64,000 bases of DNA from JAIBJN01 sp963748205. Lineage in GTDB: Bacteria > Actinomycetota > Thermoleophilia > Gaiellales > Gaiellaceae. The stretch lies in NCBI GenBank assembly GCA_963748205.1, contig CAVVIB010000011.1:138219-202218 (forward strand). Reading direction: 5' to 3'. Position 1 is the first letter of the stretch. Every line of letters starts with the position of its first letter. The notes beneath the pieces were generated by a model that had not been told where the DNA came from, did not search any database, and worked only from the letters and a program-made list of their open reading frames with translations. A program made the position numbers and the translations under genes. Positions 30,767 through 39,420 of this stretch are shown here, one piece after another.

Positions 30767-30930
30767 GTGCTCCTTCGGGCGATAGAGCCCCGCTTCTGCG
30801 TCGCGAGCACCAAGCCGGAGTGCGCACTCGTCCGCAGCCAAGGCTGAATGAAGCCTTGGTAAGGGCGAGGGCGTGCTCCGGCGCCGCGTGATCGCGGGGC
30901 AGAGCCGGCGTCTATTGCCCGGAGGGGCAC
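30767..30930. repeat. Large imperfect palindrome between plsC and der (copy 1)
   Basis: The two 79-base halves, 30767-30845 and 30852-30930, align as reverse complements at about three quarters of positions with small gaps (counted by eye). The centre is a perfect 8-bp stem (30838-30845 / 30852-30859) around the loop GAATGA. It fills the whole gap from the plsC stop to 2 bases before the der GTG, so the intercistronic RNA would fold into one long hairpin. A similar element with the same loop is at 38349-38518. It could be a structured RNA, an mRNA-processing or attenuating hairpin, or a repeat element. Confidence 0.7.
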
Positions 30931-31607
30931 TAGATCCGCGACGGGAGCTTCTCGCGCAGGGGCGGCGTGGCGTCGCGGGGCAGCCCGAGCTCGTGCATCC
31001 GCCCGAGCCACTCCCACAGCCGGCGGATCTCGGCCTCGATCTCGCGGGTCGCCGCCTGATAGCCCTTCGAGCCGCGGGGAAGGTCGGCGAAGCGCATCGG
31101 CTCCCCCCAGGCGAGAGACACCGGGCTGCGGCGGCTCGCCTTCCAGGCGGCGGAGCTGTGGATGGCGACCGGCACGACCGGGACTCCCTCCTGGATCGCG
31201 ACCATGGCCGCGCCGGGCTTCGCCTCGCCGGGCTCGCCGGAATGCTGGCGTGTCCCCTCGACGAAGAGCCCGAGAGCGCCGCCGTCGCGCACGGTCTCAC
31301 GCATCCGCCGGAGCGCGTCGCGATCGGACTCTCCGCGGCGGACGGCGATCGTGCCGTGGGCGCGAATCAGCTGCGAGAGGCCCGGGTAATCGAAGAGCTC
31401 GGTCTTGGCGACGAACGCGATCCGACGGGGACAGACGGTTCCGAGAATAGGGACGTCGATGAACGCGGCGTGATTGACCGCTATGACGCAGCCCCCTTCG
31501 CGCGGAAGGCGCTCGGTCCCGTACGACCGGATGCGGACGACCGCGCGCGTCGCCGTGGCGAGAATGCCCTTCCCGACCGTCCAGTAGACGAGGTCGACGC
31601 CGTTCAT
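30930..31607 (-). CDS. plsC: 1-acyl-sn-glycerol-3-phosphate acyltransferase
   Basis: Adds the second acyl chain to make phosphatidic acid at the inner membrane face. The 225-residue product has the acyltransferase motifs NHAAFID (HxxxxD) near residue 45 and EGTRQHSG near residue 115, plus VPVVPVAI. It starts ATG at 31607, overlapping the cmk stop by four bases. With gpsA, plsX, acpP and the FakA/FakB genes it completes most of the phospholipid entry route. The cmk-plsC-der order is common in actinobacteria. Confidence 0.93.
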   Translation of the reverse strand: MNGVDLVYWTVGKGILATATRAVVRIRSYGTERLPREGGCVIAVNHAAFIDVPILGTVCPRRIAFVAKTELFDYPGLSQLIRAHGTIAVRRGESDRDALRRMRETVRDGGALGLFVEGTRQHSGEPGEAKPGAAMVAIQEGVPVVPVAIHSSAAWKASRRSPVSLAWGEPMRFADLPRGSKGYQAATREIEAEIRRLWEWLGRMHELGLPRDATPPLREKLPSRI

Positions 31608-32235
31608 GCGCGCGCCCTCGCCTGGACGAGCTGCTCGATGCGGTCGAGGACGCCCTCGACCGTGAGATCGGTCGTGTCGATCGTCTGCGCGTCCGGAGCC
31701 GGCTGCATCTGCACTGCGTCACGCTCGTCGCGCAGCCGCAGGTCGGTGGCGAGCGCCTCCGCGCCGATCTCGGGCCGGTCGGAGAGCCGCCGGCGGGCGC
31801 GCTCGCCCGGGTCGGCGACGAGGTAGACCTTCACCTCCGCGTCGGGGCAGACGACGGTCCCGATGTCGCGCCCCTCGACGACGGCGTTCCCCGTGGTCGG
31901 CGAGCTCCCGCTGGCGCTCGCGCATGATTTCGCGCACCGCGGGATGTCGGGCAACGGTGGAGACCACCCGGTCGACGCGCGGCGAGCGGATCTCCTCGGT
32001 CACGTCCTCGCCGCGCACCGACACGCGGTCGCCGTCGAAGAGCACCGGGTTCTCGCGCGCGAGTCGCGGCGAGCGAAGCCTCGTCGTCGAGGTCCGTGCC
32101 GTCCTCGAGCGCAAGCAGCGTCAGCGCGCGGTACATGGCGCCCGTGTCGAGGTAGCGGAAGCCGAGCCGCTGCGCGAGCCCGCGCGCGACTGTGCTCTTC
32201 CCGGAGCCCGCCGGGCCGTCGATGGCGACGATCAA
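31604..32235 (-). CDS. cmk: Cytidylate kinase (two frameshifts)
   Basis: Phosphorylates CMP and dCMP. The P-loop is IDGPAGSGKST near the start, followed by LDTGAMYRALTL, RGEDVTEEIRSPRVDRVVSTVARHP, and VEGRDIGTVVCPDAEVKVYL. The reading crosses three frames with joins near 32065 and 31895. About 210 residues after repair. ATG at 32235. Confidence 0.92.
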
Positions 32236-32251
32236 GGGCGCTCCAGGCCGC

Positions 32252-33535
32252 TTATCGGAGTGCGAGGGAGTCGAGCATGGCGAAGAAGTCGGGGAAGCTT
32301 ACAGCGACGGTTTCCGCACCCCGGAGCTCGACGCCCTCGCGGGAGACGAGCCCGGCGACCGTTCCCAGCATGGCGATCCGGTGATCGCCGGCGGCATCGA
32401 CCACGCCCCCACCCTTAGGGCGGGTGGGGACCCCACGAACCCGGAAGCCATCGTGACGCGATTCGATGTGCACGCCTAGTGGCCGCAGCGCATCTTTCAC
32501 GCTCTCGACGCGGTCCGACTCCTTCACGCGCAACTCCTCGGCGCCTGTGACGACGCTCACGCCGCGCGCCATCCCGGCGGCGAGCGCGAAAAGCGGCAGC
32601 TCGTCGACCAGCGACGGCACCTCCTCCGGGCGCACCTCCGTCGCCGTAAGCTCGGCGGGCTCCACTTGGAGGTCTGCGATCGGCTCCCCGCCGAGCACCC
32701 GGCGGTTGAAGACCGCGATGCGCGCACCCATGCGCTCGAGCACCGCGAGGAACCCGGTGCGCGTCGGGTTGATGCCCACGCCGTGGAGCCGCAGCTCCGA
32801 CTCGGCCAGCAGCGTCGCCGCCACGATGAACGGCGCGGCCGAGGAGAAATCCCCGGGCACGGTGGTGTGGAGCGGCCGCAGACCGTCTACCGGCGAGACG
32901 CCCGGCGCCCCGGCCTTCCGGTGCACGCGGACGCCCATCGCCTCCAGCATCCGCTCGGTGTGATCCCTGGTCGGCGAGGGCTCGACGACGACCGTCGGGC
33001 CGCCCTCCGCGTAGAGCCCGGCGAGCAGGATCGCCGACTTCACCTGCGCGCTCGCCACCGGGAGCTCCCAGCGGACGGGCTCGAGCGCGCCGCCCTCGAC
33101 GACGACGGGCGCATGCCCGTCCTCGGTCTCGACGCGAGCGCCCATCGCCCGGAGCGGCTCCGCGATCCGCTCCATCGGCCTGGTCGAGAGCGACTCGTCC
33201 CCGACGAGCTCGAAGCGCCCTTCCTGGCCCACGAGGATGCCGGGCAGGAGCCGCATGAGCGTGCCGGCGTTCCCGCAGTCCAGCGGCCCGCCGGGCTGCT
33301 TCAGACCGCGGAGACCGACGCCCTCCACGCGCACGCGCTCGCCGTCGACCTCGACGCCGGCTCCGAGCGCCCGCACGGCCGCTGCGGTCGAGAGCGTGTC
33401 CTTGGAGGCGCCGAAGCCCTCGATCTCGCTCTCGCCGTCGGCGATCGCCCCGAGCAGGAGCGCGCGGTGGGAGACGGACTTGTCGCCCGGGACGGCGATG
33501 TCGCCCCGAATCGCCGCGGCGGGGTCGATCCGCAT
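32252..33535 (-). CDS. aroA: 3-phosphoshikimate 1-carboxyvinyltransferase (EPSP synthase)
   Basis: Sixth step of the shikimate pathway. Intact 427 residues, with VPGDKSVSHRALLLGAIA at the front, DCGNAGTLMRLL, SAQVKSAILLAGLYA, and a C-terminal DHRIAM. The gene is embedded between tyrA and cmk on the minus strand and spaced by 3 and 16 bases, so it belongs to the DAHP synthase-tyrA-aroA-cmk-plsC-der transcript. Confidence 0.96.
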   Translation of the reverse strand: MRIDPAAAIRGDIAVPGDKSVSHRALLLGAIADGESEIEGFGASKDTLSTAAAVRALGAGVEVDGERVRVEGVGLRGLKQPGGPLDCGNAGTLMRLLPGILVGQEGRFELVGDESLSTRPMERIAEPLRAMGARVETEDGHAPVVVEGGALEPVRWELPVASAQVKSAILLAGLYAEGGPTVVVEPSPTRDHTERMLEAMGVRVHRKAGAPGVSPVDGLRPLHTTVPGDFSSAAPFIVAATLLAESELRLHGVGINPTRTGFLAVLERMGARIAVFNRRVLGGEPIADLQVEPAELTATEVRPEEVPSLVDELPLFALAAGMARGVSVVTGAEELRVKESDRVESVKDALRPLGVHIESRHDGFRVRGVPTRPKGGGVVDAAGDHRIAMLGTVAGLVSREGVELRGAETVAVSFPDFFAMLDSLALR

Positions 33536-33538
33536 CGA

Positions 33539-34636
33539 CTAGTCCTCGAAGGCGGGCGAGACGATGACCGAGTAGCCCTGCGCCTCGAGCAGGTCGGCGG
33601 CCCGGCGTGCGCCCTCCTCACCCTGAACGAGCACGTCGAGCGTGCCGCCGCGCTCGGGCGAGAGGTGGTCGAGCTCGAAGTCCTCGATGTTGATCTTCTC
33701 GGCGCCGAGCGCCTGCGTGATCCCCGAGAGCACGCCGGGCCGGTCGGGCACGTGGACGCGCACGCGCTGCATCGCGCCCGGATCCTCGTAGGCCTCCGCC
33801 AGGAGACGGCGCCGGTTGCCGCCGGCCTCGCCGATCCAGCGGGCGAGCCAGCCCGCGTCGCGCGCCTCGAGCGCGCGCTCGAGCTCCTCGACCCGGCGGC
33901 GGTGCTCGACGAGCGACGCCCGGAGCTCCTCGGCGTTGTCGAGGAAGATGTCGATCCAGATGCGCGGGTTCGCGCCGGCCACGCGGGTCATGTCCCGCAT
34001 GGAGCCGCCGGCCGAGCCGAGCGGCTCGTGGCCGTCCACGCGCACCGAGCCCGCGTGGTTGAGGACGACGTTCGCGAGCGCGTGCGGCAGGTGGCTCGTG
34101 ATCGCCATCAGGCGGTCGTGCGCGGTCGGGTCGATGGCCACGGGCACGGCGCCGAGCGAGGCGACGAAGCCGTGCAGGAGGCGGTAGCGCTCGGGCTCCG
34201 TCTCGGCGACCGGTGTGAGGAACCAGGTCGCGCCGACGAAGAGCTGGTCGCTCCCGCTCGCCGGCCCGCGCGCCTCCGATCCGCAAACGGGATGGCCGCC
34301 GATGAAGCGCACACGGTCCGGGACGGCCGCGCACAGCGCCGACTTCGTCGAGCCGACGTCGGTGACGGTCGAGCCGTTGGAGGCGGCCGCGAGCGCCTCG
34401 CGAATCCGCTCGCCGAGCGTCGCCACCGGCGTGGCGATGACGACGAGGTCGACGTCCTCGACCGCGCCGACCAGGGACTCCGCGGGCTCGTCCAGCGCGC
34501 CGCGCTCGGCCGCGACGGCGAGGAACTCGGGATCGGCGTCGTAGCCGACGACCCGCTCGACCCCGGCGCGCTTCGCGGCCAGGCCCACCGAGGCGCCGAT
34601 CAGCCCGGTGCCGACGATCCCGAGGCGCTTGACCAT
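33539..34636 (-). CDS. tyrA: Prephenate dehydrogenase with C-terminal ACT domain
   Basis: Oxidises prephenate to 4-hydroxyphenylpyruvate for tyrosine. NAD-binding GIVGTGLIGAS at the start, GGHPVCGSE, the substrate-binding H in SHLPHALAN, and RDMTRVAGANPRIW. The last 75 residues form an ACT domain (RVHVPDRPGVLSGITQALG), which suggests allosteric control by tyrosine. 365 residues. The ATG shares its A with the TAA stop of the DAHP synthase gene, so the two are translationally coupled: first and last committed enzymes of one route. Confidence 0.94.
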   Translation of the reverse strand: MVKRLGIVGTGLIGASVGLAAKRAGVERVVGYDADPEFLAVAAERGALDEPAESLVGAVEDVDLVVIATPVATLGERIREALAAASNGSTVTDVGSTKSALCAAVPDRVRFIGGHPVCGSEARGPASGSDQLFVGATWFLTPVAETEPERYRLLHGFVASLGAVPVAIDPTAHDRLMAITSHLPHALANVVLNHAGSVRVDGHEPLGSAGGSMRDMTRVAGANPRIWIDIFLDNAEELRASLVEHRRRVEELERALEARDAGWLARWIGEAGGNRRRLLAEAYEDPGAMQRVRVHVPDRPGVLSGITQALGAEKINIEDFELDHLSPERGGTLDVLVQGEEGARRAADLLEAQGYSVIVSPAFED

Positions 34637-36006
34637 TACTGCGGTCGAGAGTCGCGGCGGCGCATGAGCTCGGCGAGCGTGAAGGCGAGGTCGAGCGACT
34701 GCCGCGCGTTCAGCCGCGGGTCGCAGAGCGTCATGTAGCGCGCGTTGAGCTGCTCCTCGAGGACGGCCTCGGAGCCGCCGAGGCACTCCGTGACGTCCTC
34801 GCCCGTGAACTCGAGGTGGATGCCGCCCGGCCAGACGCGCTCCTTGCGGCAGGCGGCGAAGAAGCCCTCGATCTCGGCCATGATCGCGTCGAGGCGGCGC
34901 GTCTTGAAGCCGGACTCGGTCTTGAAGACGTTGGCGTGCATCGGGTCGGACGCCCAGAGCACCGGGTGCTCTGCCTCCCGCACAGCGCGCAGGATCGGGG
35001 GCAGGAGCTCGTAGACGTGCTCAGCGCCCATGCGCGCGACGAGCGTGAGGCGGCCCGGGATGCGCGCGGGGTTGAGCCGCTCGCAGAGCTCGAGCACCTC
35101 GTCGGGGGTCGCCGTCGGCCCGATCTTGAGGCCGAGCGGGTTGTGCACGCCCGAGAAGAACTCCACATGCGCCCCGTCCGGCTGGCGGGTGCGCTCCCCG
35201 ATCCAGAGCATGTGGGCGGAGCAGTCGTACCAGTCGCCGGTCGTCGAGTCGCGGCGCGTCAGCGCCTCCTCGTAGTCGAGCACGAGGCCCTCGTGGCTCG
35301 TCCAGACGTCCACCTGGTGGAGCTGGGACTCGGCCGAGAGGTCGATCCCGCACGCGGCCATGAAGCGAAGCGCGCGCTCGATCTCCGAGGCCAGCTGCTC
35401 GTAGCGGCGGCCCTCGGGCGACGAGGCGACGAACTCCTGGTTCCACTCGTGGACGCGCATGAGGTCGGCAAAGCCGCCCTTCGTGAAAGCGCGCAGAAGG
35501 TTGAGCGTCGCGGTGGCGTGGTTGTACGCCTGCACCATGCGATCCGGGTCGGGGATCCGCGCCTCCGCGTTCGGGGCGTCGTCGTTGATCATGTGCCCGC
35601 GGAAGGACGGGATCTCCTGCCCGCCGACGTCCTCGGTCGGCGACGAGCGCGCCTTTGCGAGCTGCCCGGCGATCCGGCCGACCTTGACCACCGGAAGCGT
35701 GGCGCCGTACGTGAGCACGGCGGCCATCTGGAGCATGATCTTGAGCTTCTCGCGGATGTGGACGGCCGAGAGGTCGTGGAACGACTCGGCGCACTCGCCC
35801 GCCTGGAGCAGGAACGCGCGGCCCTCGACCGCGTCGGCCAGGACGGAGCGGAGCTGGCGCGCCTCGCCCGCGAAGACGAGCGGCGGCACGCTGGCCAGCC
35901 GGGCCCGCGCGGCCTCGGCCCGCTCCTCGCTCGGCCAGTCCGGCTGGTGCAGCGCCGTGTGCGAGCGCCACGAGGAGGGCGTCCAGGAGGGCTTCGTCAC
36001 TGCCAT
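34636..36006 (-). CDS. 3-deoxy-7-phosphoheptulonate (DAHP) synthase, class II
   Basis: Entry enzyme of the shikimate pathway. 456 residues of the plant/mycobacterial class II type: LLQAGECAESF, KVGRIAGQLAKARSSP, YEEALTRRD, GVHNPLGLKIGP, DPMHAN and GGIHLEFTGEDVTEC. The metal ligands (Cys of GECAE, His of DPMHAN, Glu, Asp) appear present. ATG at 36006, with TAGACT 7 bases upstream, indicates a leaderless transcript heading the whole aromatic/cmk/plsC operon. Confidence 0.95.
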   Translation of the reverse strand: MAVTKPSWTPSSWRSHTALHQPDWPSEERAEAARARLASVPPLVFAGEARQLRSVLADAVEGRAFLLQAGECAESFHDLSAVHIREKLKIMLQMAAVLTYGATLPVVKVGRIAGQLAKARSSPTEDVGGQEIPSFRGHMINDDAPNAEARIPDPDRMVQAYNHATATLNLLRAFTKGGFADLMRVHEWNQEFVASSPEGRRYEQLASEIERALRFMAACGIDLSAESQLHQVDVWTSHEGLVLDYEEALTRRDSTTGDWYDCSAHMLWIGERTRQPDGAHVEFFSGVHNPLGLKIGPTATPDEVLELCERLNPARIPGRLTLVARMGAEHVYELLPPILRAVREAEHPVLWASDPMHANVFKTESGFKTRRLDAIMAEIEGFFAACRKERVWPGGIHLEFTGEDVTECLGGSEAVLEEQLNARYMTLCDPRLNARQSLDLAFTLAELMRRRDSRPQ

Positions 36007-36013
36007 CGGGACT

Positions 36014-36032
36014 CAGTCTAGTTAGGGATAAT
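36014..36032. promoter_or_regulatory. Divergent -10 boxes of the DAHP synthase operon and trpS
   Basis: Minus strand TAGACT (36019-36014) is 7 bases before the DAHP synthase ATG; plus strand GATAAT (36027-36032) is 10 bases before the trpS GTG. The 36-base gap leaves no room for conventional leaders. Both genes concern aromatic amino acids, so shared control here is plausible. Confidence 0.4.
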
Positions 36033-36042
36033 CAGCCGCACT

Positions 36043-37023
36043 GTGCGCGTCCTCTCCGGAATCCAGCCGACGGGCGACAAGCACCTCGGCAACTACATGG
36101 GCGCCATCCGCCGGTGGGTGGAGGAGCAGCACGAGGTCGACGCGTTCCATCCGCTCGTCGACCTGCACGCGATCACGGTCCCGCAGGAGCCCGACGTGCT
36201 CCGCGAGTCCACGCTCGACCTCACGGCGCTCCTCATCGCCGCCGGCCTCGACCCGGACGTCTGCACGCTCTTCGTGCAGAGCCACGTGCCGGAGCACCCG
36301 CGCCTCACGTGGGTGCTCGAGTGCATGGCGCCGTTCGGCGAGCTCCGGCGCATGCCGCAGTTCCGGGAGAAGTCCGCGGCGCAGGAAAGCTTCTCGGTCG
36401 GCCTGATGACCTACCCGGTGCTCCAGGCGGCGGACATCCTCCTCTACGACGCCGACCTGGTCCCGGTCGGAGAGGACCAGCGGCAGCACATCGAGCTCGC
36501 GCGAGACATCGCGCAGCGGTTCAACCAGCGCTTCGGCGAGACGTTCGTCGTCCCCGAGGGCACCTACGGCGAGATCGGGACGAAGATCATGGACCTCCAG
36601 GACCCGACGAGCCGCATGTCGACGTCCCTGAGCGCCGAGCTCGGCGTCGTCAGGGTCCTCGACCCGCCCGACACGATCAGGCGCAAGCTGCGCTCGGCCG
36701 TCACCGACTCGGGCCGCGACGTCGTGCGCGGCGAGGACAAGCCCGGGATCACGAACCTGATCGAGATCATGGCCGTCTCCACCGGCGAGACGCCCGAGGC
36801 GATCGAGGCCCGCTTCGACGGCGCCGGCTACGGGCAGTTCAAGGAGGCGGTCGGCGAGGCGGTCGTGGAGCTCCTCGACCCCGTGCGCCTGCGCTACGGC
36901 GAGCTGCGCGGGAACCCGGACCAGCTGCGGGAGATCCTCGCCAAGGGCGCCGAGAAGGCCCACGCCATCGCCTCGGCGACGCTCACGCGCGTCCACGACC
37001 GCGTCGGCTTCGTCCCGCCGTAA
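36043..37023 (+). CDS. trpS: Tryptophanyl-tRNA synthetase
   Basis: Charges tRNA-Trp. Class I motifs: SGIQPTGDKHLGNY (HIGH equivalent) near residue 6 and RMSTS (KMSKS equivalent) near residue 193. DADLVPVGEDQRQHIELARD binds substrate. 326 residues, normal for the short bacterial type. GTG at 36043, divergent from the DAHP synthase gene, whose product feeds tryptophan synthesis. Confidence 0.95.
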   Translation: MRVLSGIQPTGDKHLGNYMGAIRRWVEEQHEVDAFHPLVDLHAITVPQEPDVLRESTLDLTALLIAAGLDPDVCTLFVQSHVPEHPRLTWVLECMAPFGELRRMPQFREKSAAQESFSVGLMTYPVLQAADILLYDADLVPVGEDQRQHIELARDIAQRFNQRFGETFVVPEGTYGEIGTKIMDLQDPTSRMSTSLSAELGVVRVLDPPDTIRRKLRSAVTDSGRDVVRGEDKPGITNLIEIMAVSTGETPEAIEARFDGAGYGQFKEAVGEAVVELLDPVRLRYGELRGNPDQLREILAKGAEKAHAIASATLTRVHDRVGFVPP

Positions 37024-37030
37024 GCCGGCC

Positions 37031-37654
37031 GTGTTCCTCGCCCCGGACGGCACCTACTCGGCCATGTACCCGAGCGTGGTTCGCCGCCTGGGAGCCGGCG
37101 CGATCGACTGGTCGCTCTGCGTGATCCTCTACCTGCTCGGCTCGATCGTCGGCGGCGTCTTCGCCTCCGTCGGGCTGACGAGCTGGGAGGCCGGCGACCT
37201 GCGCGGGATCCCAGGCGCGACGCTGATCACGATCTCGCAGCTCCTGATCGCCGTCCCCATCGTCGCGTACTTCGCCGCCTACTGGAGGAGCGGCTCGACC
37301 CTCGGGATGCGCGCGCTCGACATCGAGCTCGCGCGCGAGGAGACGGGTCTCCCGCCCGGGTGGGGCCGCGCGGTGGCGCGCGGCTGCGTCGCGTTCGTGC
37401 TCGCCCTGGCCGTGAACAACGTCTACCTCGTGCGAGGCGGCGACGCGTTCGACGAGTACTCGACCGTGCAGCAGGTGGTCATCGTCGTCTCGTACGCGCT
37501 CGTCGCGCTCCTGCTCGCGGCGAAGGCGGCCATGTTGCTCGACGAGCGCCGCCGGTCGCTCCTCGACCGCGCGTTCGGGCTGGTCTACCTCGAGGAGCTC
37601 GTCTTCACCCGCCGCGACCAGGGGCCCTGGCCGTGGTCGAAGCCCACGCGCTAG
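37031..37654 (+). CDS. RDD family membrane protein
   Basis: 207 residues with an RDD-type first helix (RRLGAGAIDWSLCVILYLLG), further membrane segments around residues 65-85 and 115-135, and one near residue 155-175. RDD proteins are implicated in ion or osmolyte movement; the activity is unproven. GTG at 37031, 7 bases after trpS, probably one transcript. The 3' end overlaps the converging rluB by 50 bases. Confidence 0.85.
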   Translation: MFLAPDGTYSAMYPSVVRRLGAGAIDWSLCVILYLLGSIVGGVFASVGLTSWEAGDLRGIPGATLITISQLLIAVPIVAYFAAYWRSGSTLGMRALDIELAREETGLPPGWGRAVARGCVAFVLALAVNNVYLVRGGDAFDEYSTVQQVVIVVSYALVALLLAAKAAMLLDERRRSLLDRAFGLVYLEELVFTRRDQGPWPWSKPTR

Positions 37655-38334
37655 CCGCCCGGAGGGCCCCGACCTCCGCATCCGTCAGGGCGCGCCACTC
37701 CCCCGGAGCAAGGTCCTCGACGGTCAGCCCGGCGTACTCCCGCCGGTGCAGGCGCGTGACGGGGTGCCCGACCGCCTCGCACATCCGCTTCACCTGGTGC
37801 TTGCGGCCCTCGTGGAGCGTGAGCTCGAGGCTGCGACGGCCCCAGCCGGCGCACCCCGGCCGGCGCGGTCCGGCCGTCGTCCAGCTCGACGCCCTCGGCG
37901 AGCCGGCGGAGCGCTTCGTCGTCGGGCTCTCCCTCGACCTCGGCCTCGTAGACCTTGTCCACCTCGTAGCGCGGGTGGGCGAGCCGGTGGGCGAGCGGCC
38001 CGTCGTTCGTGAGGACGAGCACGCCGGTCGTGTCCACGTCGAGCCGCCCGACAGGGACGACCCGCTGAGCGTGGCCCACGAGCCCGACCACTGTCGGACG
38101 GCCATGGGGGTCGCGCGCGGTGGTCACGACCCCCTCGGGCTTGTGCAGGAGGACGTACGCGAGCGGCTCGGGGGCGAGCTCCGTCCCGTCGAGCTCGACC
38201 CTGTCGCCGGCCTCGACGAACGTGGCGAGACCGGCGACCTCTCCGTTGACCCGCACCCGGCCGGCGCGGATCAGCTCCTCGGAGCCGCGTCGCGAGGCGA
38301 CCCCTGCGCGCGCGAGGTAGGCGTTCAGCCGCAC
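37605..38334 (-). CDS. rluB: 23S rRNA pseudouridine synthase RluB-like (one frameshift)
   Basis: Contains an N-terminal S4 RNA-binding domain (MRLNAYLARAGVASRRGSEELIRAGRVRVNG) and the pseudouridine synthase core with catalytic Asp in GRLDVDTTGVLVLTNDG. Near 37855 an extra base separates VRRLG from RSLELTLHEGRKHQVKRM. Length about 242 residues. RluB modifies helix 89 of 23S rRNA. GTG at 38334 directly follows the second large palindrome. The usual scpA-scpB-rluB order is loosened here by two intervening genes. Confidence 0.9.
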
Positions 38335-38341
38335 CTCGCCA

Positions 38342-39040
38342 TTATCGACTCGGAGGGCTTGGCGGGATGGTGCTCGTCGCCGGGGTGCGATGGTCGTTCC
38401 GAGGCAAGGACGCAGGGAGCGTTCGTATCGAATGAGATACGGGCGCGACTGAGGACGCAGACCTCGGGGCGAGCAGCGCAGCCCGGCGGCACGCCACTAT
38501 CTCGCCAGCCCTCCTCGCCCCGGCCGGGTAGCGGACGACGAGCGCCGTCACGCGTCCCGCGCGCGAGCGCGCGAGGAGGCCCGGGTAGGTCCCCGGCCCC
38601 GTGGCGTTGCGGCGCGCCACGAGCCACCAGCCCCAGCCGCCGAAGCCGTCGGCGCGGTACCTGGCTCCCGGGTAGAGCGAGCGGAGCCGCGTGACGGCGT
38701 CACCGACCCTCAGCCCGTTCCCCGTGCGCCACTGCTCGCCGGTGATGGCGGCGTTGGAGAAGTGCCCCGTCGCGCGGCCGCAGGGCGGCTGCCCGCCGAG
38801 GTTGTAGAAGCCGATCCGCAGTCCGAGCCGAGCCCACGTCACCGAGCACGTCGCATCCGACGTCCGCACCGAGCGGCTGGGGACGCCGAAGGCGTTCCTG
38901 GCCCCGCCGAGGGTGCCGTCGGACTTGACGCGAAAGCTGCCGATCCGCTCGTCGCTGCGGACGACCGTGTCCGCGGCGGCGGGCGCTGGGAGCGCCGCGA
39001 CTGCGGCGCAGAGAAGGGCGAATGCGAGGGCGAGCCTCAT
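38342..39040 (-). CDS. Secreted protein of unknown function
   Basis: The N-terminus is a signal peptide (MRLALAFALLCAAVAALPAPAAA), so the mature protein is exported. The body has two Cys (near residues 61 and 79), probably a disulfide, and the segments GGWGWWLVARR and VTALVVRYPAG. No family recognised. The domain seems to end near VRYPAG; the remaining 55 residues as sequenced are a read-through of the palindrome 38349-38518, and a one-base slip would stop the frame at the TAG in GAGATAG. ATG at 39040 has AAAGGAG upstream. Confidence 0.7.
   Translation of the reverse strand: MRLALAFALLCAAVAALPAPAAADTVVRSDERIGSFRVKSDGTLGGARNAFGVPSRSVRTSDATCSVTWARLGLRIGFYNLGGQPPCGRATGHFSNAAITGEQWRTGNGLRVGDAVTRLRSLYPGARYRADGFGGWGWWLVARRNATGPGTYPGLLARSRAGRVTALVVRYPAGARRAGEIVACRRAALLAPRSASSVAPVSHSIRTLPASLPRNDHRTPATSTIPPSPPSR
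38349..38518. repeat. Large imperfect palindrome upstream of rluB (copy 2)
   Basis: Two long arms pair around a perfect 5-bp stem (GTATC 38425-38429 / GATAC 38436-38440) with loop GAATGA, the same loop as copy 1 at 30767-30930. The arms share blocks such as GGAGGGCT, TGGCG, GCCGGG, CCGAGG in matched order. On the transcribed minus strand both copies start near an ATAG tetramer and both loops read TCATTC. It occupies the gap between the end of the secreted-protein domain and rluB. Confidence 0.65.
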
Positions 39041-39126
39041 CGAGCTCCTTTCGTCGCTGTCATGAGGTTGGACGCGACGTGCAGGCGATTCCTTCACGGC
39101 GACCCGTGAGCGGTCATGATCCCTGC

Positions 39127-39417
39127 GTGCCGATCTACGTCACCCTGATGAAGTTCACCTCGCACGGCATGACCGGCATTCCCGCCTGGCGCGACCGGGT
39201 CGAGGAGGCCGAGCGGGCGATCGCGGCGCGCGGCGGCCGTTTCATCGACGCCTACGTGACTCTCGGTCGCTACGACGTGGTCGAGATCTTCGAGGCCCCC
39301 GACGACGAGACCGCGTACCAGATCCTCATCGAGGTCGCCAAGCACGGCCAGGTGACGACGGAGACCCTCCGCGCGTTCACGCGCGAAGAAGCCGAGCGCA
39401 TCGTCAAGGGCAGCTAG
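39127..39417 (+). CDS. GYD domain protein
   Basis: A 96-residue protein with the fold signature PIYVTLMKFTSHGM and ARGGRFIDAYVTLGRYDVVEIFEAPDD, matching the GYD family of small, dimeric alpha/beta-barrel proteins with unknown role. GTG at 39127. It converges on scpB with 3 bases between stops and has no obvious partner. Confidence 0.8.
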   Translation: MPIYVTLMKFTSHGMTGIPAWRDRVEEAERAIAARGGRFIDAYVTLGRYDVVEIFEAPDDETAYQILIEVAKHGQVTTETLRAFTREEAERIVKGS

Positions 39418-39420
39418 GGG

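Noticed and set aside
32666..34738. A 690-codon open frame on the plus strand
   Set aside because: Antisense to aroA and tyrA, both intact and recognisable; composition is Arg/Ala/Gly-rich shadow sequence.
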